NCBI RefSeq assembly: GCF_023336895.1
Contig: NZ_JAMBLT010000001.1
Coordinates: forward strand, 186,001-250,000
Direction: 5' to 3'
DNA from: Parasutterella secunda
GTDB lineage: Bacteria > Pseudomonadota > Gammaproteobacteria > Burkholderiales > Burkholderiaceae_F
DNA length: 64,000 nt
Shown here: one piece after another, positions 57,251-64,000 of the stretch
Position numbering within the stretch: the stretch's first letter is position 1
Layout of the letters: every line of letters starts with the position of its first letter
Position numbers and translations under genes: made by a program
Notes under the pieces: model-generated
The model's input: only the letters and a program-made list of their open reading frames with translations
Databases searched by the model: none
What the model was told of the DNA's origin: nothing

Positions 57251-58243
57251 ATGTTATCTCGTCGTGATTGCTTGAAAGCCCTCTCCGCCCTAACAGTCTT
57301 CAGTATGACAGGAATGTCCCATGCGGCTAAAGCCGAATTTAATTTGAAATTTGGTCATACAGGCGCTCCGGATCACCATTACCAAACAATCGCGGAACTT
57401 TTTGGAAAGCGAGTGTCGGAATTGACTGGAGGAGGAGTGACTGTCTCCGTTTTCCCTTCTGACCAATTAGGTAAACAGTTGGAAATCACTGAAGGCGTGA
57501 TGATGGGCACCCATGATCTCTGCCAAACGTCTGACACCATTCTTTCCAACTGGATTCCTGAAATGGGTATTGGCAACCTGCCCTTCATTTTTAACGATGA
57601 CAACGATTATCGAAAGGTTTTTGATGGGCCTATCGGAGAAAAATTTGCCAAGTTAGTGGAACCGCACGGTGCAGTCGTGATCGGTTGGTGGGAAAATGGC
57701 ATGCGCCATGTCAGTAACAACACCCGTGAAATCAAAACACCTGATGACATGAAAGGTATGAATATTCGCGTACCTGAAGGCGAAATTTTTGTTGATACCT
57801 TTAAAGCCCTGGGAGCGAATCCTACTGTTGTTTCCTTCGGCGAACTTTATTCAGCCTTACAGCTAAAGACCGTCGATGGTCAGGAAAACCCGCCGGCTCA
57901 CATCGTTACTCAAAAATACTATGAAGTGCAAAAGTTTGTCAGCCGCACCGGTCATATTCATATGTCCTCTCCCATTTTGATGAACAAGGCGTTGCTCGAA
58001 CGTATGCCGAAGGATTATCAGGCCGCCATTCTTCAAGCAGGTCGGGAAATGGGGCCGATCCACACCAAGATGGTTGACGATCTTGAAGTCCAACAATGGA
58101 AACAAATCGCTGATCTAGGTATGAAGATTACCGATGTTGACAAGGCTCCGTTCCGCAAAGCTGTTGAACCGGTTATTGAAAAATGGAAGGGAAAACTCAA
58201 CGCCAAACTTATTGAAGAAGTTCAGGCTTGTGTCGCTGGATAA
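57251..58243 (+). CDS. dctP: TRAP transporter solute-binding protein (DctP family)
   Basis: Periplasmic receptor. 330 residues with the Tat-like leader MLSRRDCLKALSALTVF and a probable cut after SHAAKA. Family blocks: FNLKFGHTGAPDHHYQTIAELF, FPSDQLGKQLEITEGVMMGT, the ligand-arginine region DMKGMNIRVPEGEIFVDTFKALGANPTVVSFGELYSALQLKTVDGQENPP. The conserved Arg in the last block binds a ligand carboxylate, so the solute is probably an organic acid. First gene of dctPQM. Confidence 0.93.
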   Translation: MLSRRDCLKALSALTVFSMTGMSHAAKAEFNLKFGHTGAPDHHYQTIAELFGKRVSELTGGGVTVSVFPSDQLGKQLEITEGVMMGTHDLCQTSDTILSNWIPEMGIGNLPFIFNDDNDYRKVFDGPIGEKFAKLVEPHGAVVIGWWENGMRHVSNNTREIKTPDDMKGMNIRVPEGEIFVDTFKALGANPTVVSFGELYSALQLKTVDGQENPPAHIVTQKYYEVQKFVSRTGHIHMSSPILMNKALLERMPKDYQAAILQAGREMGPIHTKMVDDLEVQQWKQIADLGMKITDVDKAPFRKAVEPVIEKWKGKLNAKLIEEVQACVAG

Positions 58244-58315
58244 TTTTCATCTAGCTATCTCTCGGCGCAACCGCGCCGAGAGATCTCCCTCTTATCACTC
58301 TTAGGAAAACAGGTC

Positions 58316-58795
58316 ATGAAGATTCTTGACAAGATTAATTATTTCGTTGGGATTTGCGCAGCATTAATTACGATGATCATGACCGTACTCGTGCTGGTAG
58401 GTATCGTTTGCCGCTATTGCCTAAGCGTGCCTTTCCCTGAAGGGCAAGAATTGGCCATCTACGCAATGGTGTACGTGGTCATGTTGGGTAGCACTTGCGC
58501 CGTATATAACAAAACCCACATCGCCGTTACTTTTTTAGTGGAAAAGTTTCCCCTTAATTTAAGGCTGTTTGTGCGACTTTTATCTTATGTCGCCATGCTT
58601 ATTTTCTTCTACATATTGTTGGATTACGGTTGGACGCTGACGCAACGTTCAATGTTGCAAATGTCACCTTCGACTGGCATTCCCGTCGGTTACGTTGTGA
58701 TCTCCATTCCTTTTGCCGCCGCATTGTCGATCATCTACGTCATCAAACAGATTATTGAAGAATTCCAGAATTACCGTAACGGTAAACAAAGATAA
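58316..58795 (+). CDS. dctQ: TRAP transporter small permease (DctQ family)
   Basis: 159 residues with four predicted membrane helices. Shows the family pattern VGIVCRYCLSVPFPEGQELAIYAMVYVVMLGSTCAVYNKTHIAV. AGGAAAACAG lies before the start. Eleven bases separate it from dctM. Confidence 0.92.
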   Translation: MKILDKINYFVGICAALITMIMTVLVLVGIVCRYCLSVPFPEGQELAIYAMVYVVMLGSTCAVYNKTHIAVTFLVEKFPLNLRLFVRLLSYVAMLIFFYILLDYGWTLTQRSMLQMSPSTGIPVGYVVISIPFAAALSIIYVIKQIIEEFQNYRNGKQR

Positions 58796-58806
58796 AGGAG
58801 CGCGTT

Positions 58807-60069
58807 ATGGTCACTGTTTTGTTTGTTGCTTTCTTCATAATGTTGCTCATCAGCGTCCCCATCGCGGTCGCCCTAGGTGTTGCCTCCGTATTGGCATTAG
58901 TTACTTGTAGCCATATGCCTCTGTTGCTCTTGCCCCAAAAGATTTTTAACGGAGTCAATACATTCACCTACATGGCTATTCCATTGTTCATGTTGGCCGG
59001 CGCTATCATGGCTGAGGCCAAGATCTCAGACCGTCTGGTAGGTCTTGCCTCACTGCTGGTTGGAAAATATCCTGGAGGTTTAGCCCACGTTAGCACGGGC
59101 GCCTCGGCCTTTTTCGGTGCAATTTCTGGTTCTGCTCCAGCAACCACCGCCGCCATCGGTTCTATTATGATTCCTTCGATGTCCAAGCGTGGCTATAACG
59201 GCGCTTTTTCTGCAGCAGTTGTCGCCGCCTCTGGAGCACTTGGTTTAATTATTCCTCCCAGCTTAACCATGGTGGTTTATGGGGTTTCCTCTGGAGCGTC
59301 AATCGGTGCGATGTTTCTCTGTGGAATCGTACCTGGTATTTTGATTGCGATGGCTTTAGTTTTTACAAACTATGTCATCGCTAAGCGTTCTGGCTTGCAA
59401 GCCGAACCCCCTGTTCCCAAAGAAAAAGTAGGTGAGATTGTTCGTGGCAGTATCCTCGCTTTGATGATGCCCTTTATCATCTTGGGCGGTATTTATGCGG
59501 GTATTTTCACTCCAACTGAATCTGCTGCAGTTGCCTGTCTTTACGGCCTATTGATCGGCTTCTTTGTCTACAAAAATCTTACTTGGAAGTCACTCATCAA
59601 AATTTTCCGTGACACTGCGGAAAGTTCAGCCCTTATCATGTTCTTGATGGGAACCGCCAATTTATTCGGGTTCATCATCACTTACGAGCAATTACCGCAG
59701 TCAATTGCCGCCGGCATCATGAATTTTACAAGTGATGTCACCGTGGTGATGTTCATCGTCTTATTCGTTTTGTTGGTTATGGGAACGTTTCTGGACAACG
59801 TAGCCGCTTTGGTTATTTTTGTACCGACAATGATGGGCGTGGTCAATGCGTTGCATATCGATAATGTCTATTTCGGTGTATTTACGATCATCGCCTTAGC
59901 GGTTGGTCAATTCACTCCACCTGTTGGACTTAATCTCTTTATCGCAGCCAACATCGCCAATGTTAGCTTCGAAAGCGTTGTTAAAGAGGTACTGCCCTAC
60001 ATCGGAACGTATGTTCTACTTCTGATAGTTTTTATTTTTGTTCCAGATCTTTTAACAATATTTGCCTAG
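58807..60069 (+). CDS. dctM: TRAP transporter large permease (DctM family)
   Basis: 420-residue sodium-coupled transport subunit with about 11-12 helices. Family marks: FNGVNTFTYMAIPLFMLAGAIM, AFFGAISGSAPATTAAIGSIMIP, LGLIIPPSLTMVVYGV and VGQFTPPVGLNLFIAANIA. AAAGGAG precedes the start. Closes the dctPQM operon. Confidence 0.95.
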   Translation: MVTVLFVAFFIMLLISVPIAVALGVASVLALVTCSHMPLLLLPQKIFNGVNTFTYMAIPLFMLAGAIMAEAKISDRLVGLASLLVGKYPGGLAHVSTGASAFFGAISGSAPATTAAIGSIMIPSMSKRGYNGAFSAAVVAASGALGLIIPPSLTMVVYGVSSGASIGAMFLCGIVPGILIAMALVFTNYVIAKRSGLQAEPPVPKEKVGEIVRGSILALMMPFIILGGIYAGIFTPTESAAVACLYGLLIGFFVYKNLTWKSLIKIFRDTAESSALIMFLMGTANLFGFIITYEQLPQSIAAGIMNFTSDVTVVMFIVLFVLLVMGTFLDNVAALVIFVPTMMGVVNALHIDNVYFGVFTIIALAVGQFTPPVGLNLFIAANIANVSFESVVKEVLPYIGTYVLLLIVFIFVPDLLTIFA

Positions 60070-60084
60070 CGTAAATTTTTCCAC

Positions 60085-60138
60085 TTGGGGAGTGTTATAA
60101 AAGTCTGCGTTCTGGACTTGTTAACACTCCCAATTTTT
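60085..60138 (+). terminator. Terminator of dctPQM
   Basis: TTGGGGAGTGTTA and TAACACTCCCAA pair with one bulge; an inner AAGTC/GACTT helix and a T5 tract follow. Confidence 0.8.
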
Positions 60139-60275
60139 AAATACATTACCGCTAGGCTCTCATTTGAGGTTTTACATAAATAGAAAGATCGAATTCACCT
60201 CAACAGAGAATAAAAGGAATGTTAATTATCAAGCGACTCTTCTTTGAGCTCAACTTTCAAAATTCCATAATTTAA

Positions 60276-62522
60276 CTACTGTAACGGACGTCCCCAGAAA
60301 AAGTACACGGCCGAATCATTATCGCTTGTCTGACCAACAGCCAAATATAAGGGACCAAAAATCGAATCGGCTGCCACGTAAGCGCTGACTGCCTTTTTCC
60401 ACACACCCAGGTCTTTATCACTCAGATAGGTAGGCAGCACATCTTCCTGAATCCGCCCCATTTCAAATCCGGCTCCGACGTAAATGGGAAAACCAAAGAC
60501 ATCAGTGTGTTGCAGACGCTTTGATAATTGCAGACGGCCCAAGACCATATCAGATCCACTGTATCGCCCGTAGTAGGCACCGGACATATTGAAAAGTCCT
60601 CCCAAAGGATAGCGCCCCGGGATTGTTGAAGAACCGGCCTTGCCGGACAACACACTCACCCAACCATCACCCCAATCCCACGGGAAAATAGTTTCCACAT
60701 AATAGTCGGAGACCTCGGGATCAGCCGAATTTTCCATCTGATCATAGCGTCTGGCGCGAGCGTCCAAATAAAAACCTTGCGTCGGGAAATTAACATTATC
60801 CAGCGTATCGTATTGCCAACTGATTTCGACAAACGATGCTTCATCATCCATGGAGTTATACCCGGGGATTTCTCCTACAGAAACTTTACTTTGAGCCGAA
60901 ACATAACCGACACCGGCTTTAAAAACAGAGGCTTTCCCAAGTTCTAAACCTAAAGACAGAGAGCCTTCCAGTGTTTTATTTTTTAGTGTTGCCACTGCGT
61001 GACTGGAGCCGTTGTACCAGTCATATCGTTGACTTTCATAACGAATTTCAGGCATGAAAAAAAGCGGACTGGCAGCGCCCAGCGGCTGATAAAAACTGGT
61101 GGAAAAATAGCTATCCTTCCCAATTTGCGCTTCGTTACGCCACTCTCCTCCCCAGGAATTTAACCACCCCATGGTATGAGCCACTAGGAAATCGAATGTA
61201 TGCTCCTGATTGAAGTCCGTAGAAATCTTTCCCCCAACCCGAATAGTGTTGTAACCCCAAGGTTTTTCCTGCGGCCTCCAGACTAAAGTTTGAGTACCAT
61301 TGGGTCCCGGTTCAAATGTGTACGGAACCAATGTGAAATCATCCGTTGCCCAAATTTTCGCACTCGCTTGAGCGATCTGATCCTCCGTAATGGGTTTTGT
61401 CAAATCCAAATCAGCGCTTTTTATAACGCTTTTCGGATTGACCACCTCTAACCCCTGAACTTGTACTGAGTCAACTTGTCTGGCTTCAGGCGGCTGAACC
61501 GCTGACTGCCGGGCCAAGTTCCACTGTTCAAACGTTTTTTGTGAAACCGCCAACCGCTTTAACTGAGGTTCATATTTTTTGGCGCTTTTCTCGCCGGCTT
61601 CAATAATAGCCTCGGCTTTCTGGAAATCCCCTGCATTGAAACCGGTTAAATCCGTTGTGATCAAAATGTCTTTTTCAGTCAAAAGGGATTTGGAGTGATC
61701 CACATTTCTTTCAGTCAAAATGCCAATCATTTGTCCCATCACGCCCGCCACAGAGTGGATGTCTTTGGATTTTCCTAAAGGCGTGCCGGCGTTAACCGCA
61801 ATGATGATGTCCGCACCCATAGCCTTGGCCTGTTCAACGGGAAGGTTCTGCGCTAATCCACCGTCGACCAGCACATGGTTTTTATAGGGAAACGGAGAAA
61901 ATGCTCCCGGCACCGACATTGAAGATCGCATGGCATCAGCCAATGTAACGTCCTTTTGCATCACAACAGCCTCTCCGGTATCCAAGTCTGTTGCAATCGC
62001 CGCAAAGGGGATAGAAAGTTTTGACAGGTCTGTCACTGAACTGACGTGCCGCGTTATGGATCGTAAAAAGATTTCCAAGTGTTGAGCCGGAACAACAGAG
62101 TCCGGGAAAAGTACTCCTTTTTTTGATAACCCTATTTCTTGTGTGCCCAATCCTTTGAAGTCGTCTTGCCTGCGACGCCAGTTAATCTCATCACGATCCG
62201 GGCGCAGGGCAAACATTTCTTTCCAATCCACTCCCAAAATAATGTCTTGCATTTGCTCCACGGAATAGCCCGAGGCATAACCGCCGCCCACCATGGCCCC
62301 CATGCTTGTACCGGCCACAATATCAATTTTTACACCAAGTCGTTCTAATTCACGGATAACCCCAACGTGTGAAAAGCCCCGCGCGCCGCCCCCTGAAAGA
62401 ACCAGTGCGACTTTGGGCCTGGTAAGCATTGAAGAGTCTGCTTGTACGGTTTCGGCTGAGACGACCGAGCAAAGCATAAGGCTTAACGCAAGCAGTAAGG
62501 ACTGAAAAACTCGACGAAACAT
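60276..62522 (-). CDS. Patatin-like phospholipase with POTRA-like and outer-membrane barrel domains (PlpD/FplA type, type Vd)
   Basis: 748 residues. Signal peptide through about SVVSA (22). The patatin domain has the oxyanion GGGARGF (45-51), the nucleophile GTSMG (Ser73) and the partner Asp in DGGLAQNLP (Asp220). A helical linker and POTRA-like region (about 330-430; VQVQGLEVVNPKSVIKS) lead to a Bac_surface_Ag/BamA-type barrel with GFYLDARARRYDQ and RYPLGGLF. The C-terminal end is FFWGRPLQ, not a bare terminal aromatic. This layout defines type Vd patatin autotransporters. Monocistronic, divergent from galE. Confidence 0.92.
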   Translation of the reverse strand: MFRRVFQSLLLALSLMLCSVVSAETVQADSSMLTRPKVALVLSGGGARGFSHVGVIRELERLGVKIDIVAGTSMGAMVGGGYASGYSVEQMQDIILGVDWKEMFALRPDRDEINWRRRQDDFKGLGTQEIGLSKKGVLFPDSVVPAQHLEIFLRSITRHVSSVTDLSKLSIPFAAIATDLDTGEAVVMQKDVTLADAMRSSMSVPGAFSPFPYKNHVLVDGGLAQNLPVEQAKAMGADIIIAVNAGTPLGKSKDIHSVAGVMGQMIGILTERNVDHSKSLLTEKDILITTDLTGFNAGDFQKAEAIIEAGEKSAKKYEPQLKRLAVSQKTFEQWNLARQSAVQPPEARQVDSVQVQGLEVVNPKSVIKSADLDLTKPITEDQIAQASAKIWATDDFTLVPYTFEPGPNGTQTLVWRPQEKPWGYNTIRVGGKISTDFNQEHTFDFLVAHTMGWLNSWGGEWRNEAQIGKDSYFSTSFYQPLGAASPLFFMPEIRYESQRYDWYNGSSHAVATLKNKTLEGSLSLGLELGKASVFKAGVGYVSAQSKVSVGEIPGYNSMDDEASFVEISWQYDTLDNVNFPTQGFYLDARARRYDQMENSADPEVSDYYVETIFPWDWGDGWVSVLSGKAGSSTIPGRYPLGGLFNMSGAYYGRYSGSDMVLGRLQLSKRLQHTDVFGFPIYVGAGFEMGRIQEDVLPTYLSDKDLGVWKKAVSAYVAADSIFGPLYLAVGQTSDNDSAVYFFWGRPLQ

Positions 62523-62612
62523 GAACGGATTCCTTTTTAGTCCATCTTAATGTTAATTCGGCACTATTGCAGTATCATTTTCGGTATTTCGACGACTGTA
62601 GGAATTTTAAAA

Positions 62613-63611
62613 ATGCGTATTTTGCTCACGGGCGGAGCCGGATTTATCGGTTCACACACGGCAGTAGAAATGACCAAAAGCGGCCATGAGGTGGTCATTT
62701 ATGACAATTTCTGCAATAGCGACGCCTCCGTCTTAGAGCGGCTTGAAGAAATATTGGGTAAGCCTGTTACCTTTGAGGAAGGCGACATCCGTGACTACAG
62801 CCGTATGCATGAAGTGCTCAAAAAACACCAAATTGAAGCGGTTGTGCACTTCGCCGGTCTGAAAGCGGTCGGTGAGTCCGTGGAAAAACCGTTAGAGTAC
62901 TACGACAACAATATCACCGGGACAATTACGCTTTTACGTGCCATGAAAGATCTCGGCATCAAACGCATTATTTTCTCATCAAGTGCCACAGTTTATGGTA
63001 CGCCCCAATATTTGCCGCTTGACGAAAATCATCCGTTATCAGTCACCAATCCGTACGGACGCACGAAACTTCAGGTCGAAGAAATTCTGTCAGATCTCTG
63101 TGTGAGCGACCCTGAATGGTCCGCCGTTTGCTTAAGATACTTCAACCCGATCGGTGCGCATGAAAGCGGTTTAATCGGCGAAAATCCAAGAGGCATTCCT
63201 AATAATCTCTTACCTTATGTTGCCCGCGTAGCCGCCGGTCAACTGGAAGCGGTCCGCGTTTTTGGCAATGATTACGATACGCCGGACGGCACGGGCGTAC
63301 GCGATTACATCCATGTTGTAGACTTGGCCAAGGGACATGTAAACGCCGCGCAATACAGCATGACTCACAAAGGATGGATCGCCATTAATTTAGGAACAGG
63401 TGTCGGCTACTCTGTTCTCGATATCATTCATGCCTACGAAAAAGCCTGTGGCAAACCCATTCCCTATAAGATCGTTGAGCGTCGTGCAGGCGATGTCGGC
63501 AGCAATTGGGCCAACCCTAAACGTGCATTGGAATTACTGGGTTGGAAAGCACAATATGGGCTAGAGGAGATGTGCCGTCACTCTTGGGCTTTCCAGAAAA
63601 ATTGTCACTAA
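62613..63611 (+). CDS. galE: UDP-glucose 4-epimerase
   Basis: NAD-dependent interconversion of UDP-glucose and UDP-galactose for surface sugars. 332 residues from MRILLTGGAGFIGSHTAVEM; the catalytic pair is SSSATVYGTP and YGRTK. LRYFNPIGAHESGLIGENPRGIPNNLLPY is family typical. Start 62613 follows AGGA; the frame is open 21 codons further up but the homology starts here. Its stop overlaps that of rmlD by three bases in convergent orientation. Confidence 0.95.
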   Translation: MRILLTGGAGFIGSHTAVEMTKSGHEVVIYDNFCNSDASVLERLEEILGKPVTFEEGDIRDYSRMHEVLKKHQIEAVVHFAGLKAVGESVEKPLEYYDNNITGTITLLRAMKDLGIKRIIFSSSATVYGTPQYLPLDENHPLSVTNPYGRTKLQVEEILSDLCVSDPEWSAVCLRYFNPIGAHESGLIGENPRGIPNNLLPYVARVAAGQLEAVRVFGNDYDTPDGTGVRDYIHVVDLAKGHVNAAQYSMTHKGWIAINLGTGVGYSVLDIIHAYEKACGKPIPYKIVERRAGDVGSNWANPKRALELLGWKAQYGLEEMCRHSWAFQKNCH

Positions 63612-64000
63612 ATTTCTTGGCAATAATGCTTTAATGTCGCACCTAACGCCTCCTGCCAGGGGCGAGGTGCTATTGACAGCTGCGAGCAAAGTTTTTGCGT
63701 ATCAAGTCGGCAATTAAGAGGTCTCGGTTCCGACGACAAATAATCAGCGGTTTTTGCGCGAACAATATTTTTATTCGAAGCCCAACTTATGCCAGCTTCC
63801 TTGAGAACACGAAGAATGTATTGTGCGCACTCATAACGGGAACAAAAACCTTGATTGGCGAAATGATAAATGCCGTGAAGAGGTGTGCCGTTTTTGTCCT
63901 TACTCAGTAAAAGGTTAATGACTTCTGCCACATCTCTTGCGCTAGTGGGCGATCCCCATTGATCCGTCACGACAGAAACTTCCGATTGTTCCTGCAACCT
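63608..64000 (-). CDS. rmlD: dTDP-4-dehydrorhamnose reductase, C-terminal part (runs off the window)
   Basis: 130 codons of an SDR-type reductase of dTDP-rhamnose synthesis. VVTDQWGSPTSARDVAEVINLLL, GIYHFANQGFCSRYECAQYIL, KTADYLSSEPRPLNCRLDTQKL and PRPWQEALGATL are typical of RmlD C-termini. The frame is open to the window end, so the N-terminal NAD(P)-binding half lies beyond. Next to galE it points to an O-antigen sugar region. Confidence 0.88.
   Translation of the reverse strand, partial: RLQEQSEVSVVTDQWGSPTSARDVAEVINLLLSKDKNGTPLHGIYHFANQGFCSRYECAQYILRVLKEAGISWASNKNIVRAKTADYLSSEPRPLNCRLDTQKLCSQLSIAPRPWQEALGATLKHYCQEI

Overview
The window looks like chromosome from an anaerobic or microaerophilic betaproteobacterium of the Burkholderiales, probably Sutterellaceae (Parasutterella/Sutterella/Turicimonas type). 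This is inferred from the order pheS-pheT-ihfA-merR-tRNA-Pro, the miaB-phoH-ybeY block, two OmpC-type betaproteobacterial porins, the moderate GC content and an anaerobic gene set (pyruvate formate-lyase, Dcu carriers, class I fumarase, TRAP transporter). I see no rRNA, CRISPR array, insertion sequence or prophage.

Layout. 1-4.4 kb: the end of a UvrD-like helicase, then miaB-phoH-ybeY. 4.5-6.4 kb: a damaged AlbA_2/ATPase gene. 6.5-9.6 kb: two tandem porins; the promoter of the second carries a G10 tract and one arm of a 14-bp inverted repeat. 9.6-12.8 kb: a propeller-like protein, rph, rdgB, hemW. 12.9-17.9 kb: tRNA-Pro, merR-like gene, ihfA, pheT, pheS. 18-20.2 kb: two tandem double-domain universal stress proteins. 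20.2-21 kb: a gene remnant in a tract rich in ACTGT/ACAGT, then tRNA-Met. 21-28.8 kb: thiD, waaA, waaC and pgi, divergent from hldA-hldD-gmhB-hldC (ADP-heptose and inner-core LPS). 

29-50.4 kb is a metabolic island centred on fumarate and C4-dicarboxylates: an ArgH-like lyase, three Dcu carriers (one clearly DcuB, next to class I fumarase), a MmgE/PrpD enzyme, a nickel-pincer cofactor set (methyltransferase-larB-larC-larE), an M20 amidohydrolase, a GntR/FCD regulator, pflB/pflA and an L-asparaginase with an unrecognised partner gene. The same 10-bp palindrome (TTGTCGACAA) lies upstream of the ArgH-like/dcu operon and in the gntR-dcu2 intergenic region, suggesting one regulon. Asparaginase (via aspartate), the ArgH-like lyase and fumarase could all feed fumarate to respiration, with Dcu proteins exchanging it for succinate.

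50.4-64 kb: galU, apaH, plsC-ruvX-yqgE, a YbaK-type deacylase, two tandem DUF2721 membrane proteins, a C45-type N-terminal-nucleophile hydrolase followed by a DctPQM TRAP transporter, a patatin/beta-barrel (type Vd) protein, galE, and the end of rmlD.

The most notable signals not explained by ordinary genes are the poly-G porin promoter, the two abutting hairpins at 48.17-48.24 kb where a response regulator has lost its receiver half, the shared GntR-type palindrome, the degraded AlbA_2 loci, and two one-base A-tract indels that each spoil an otherwise well-formed C-terminus.
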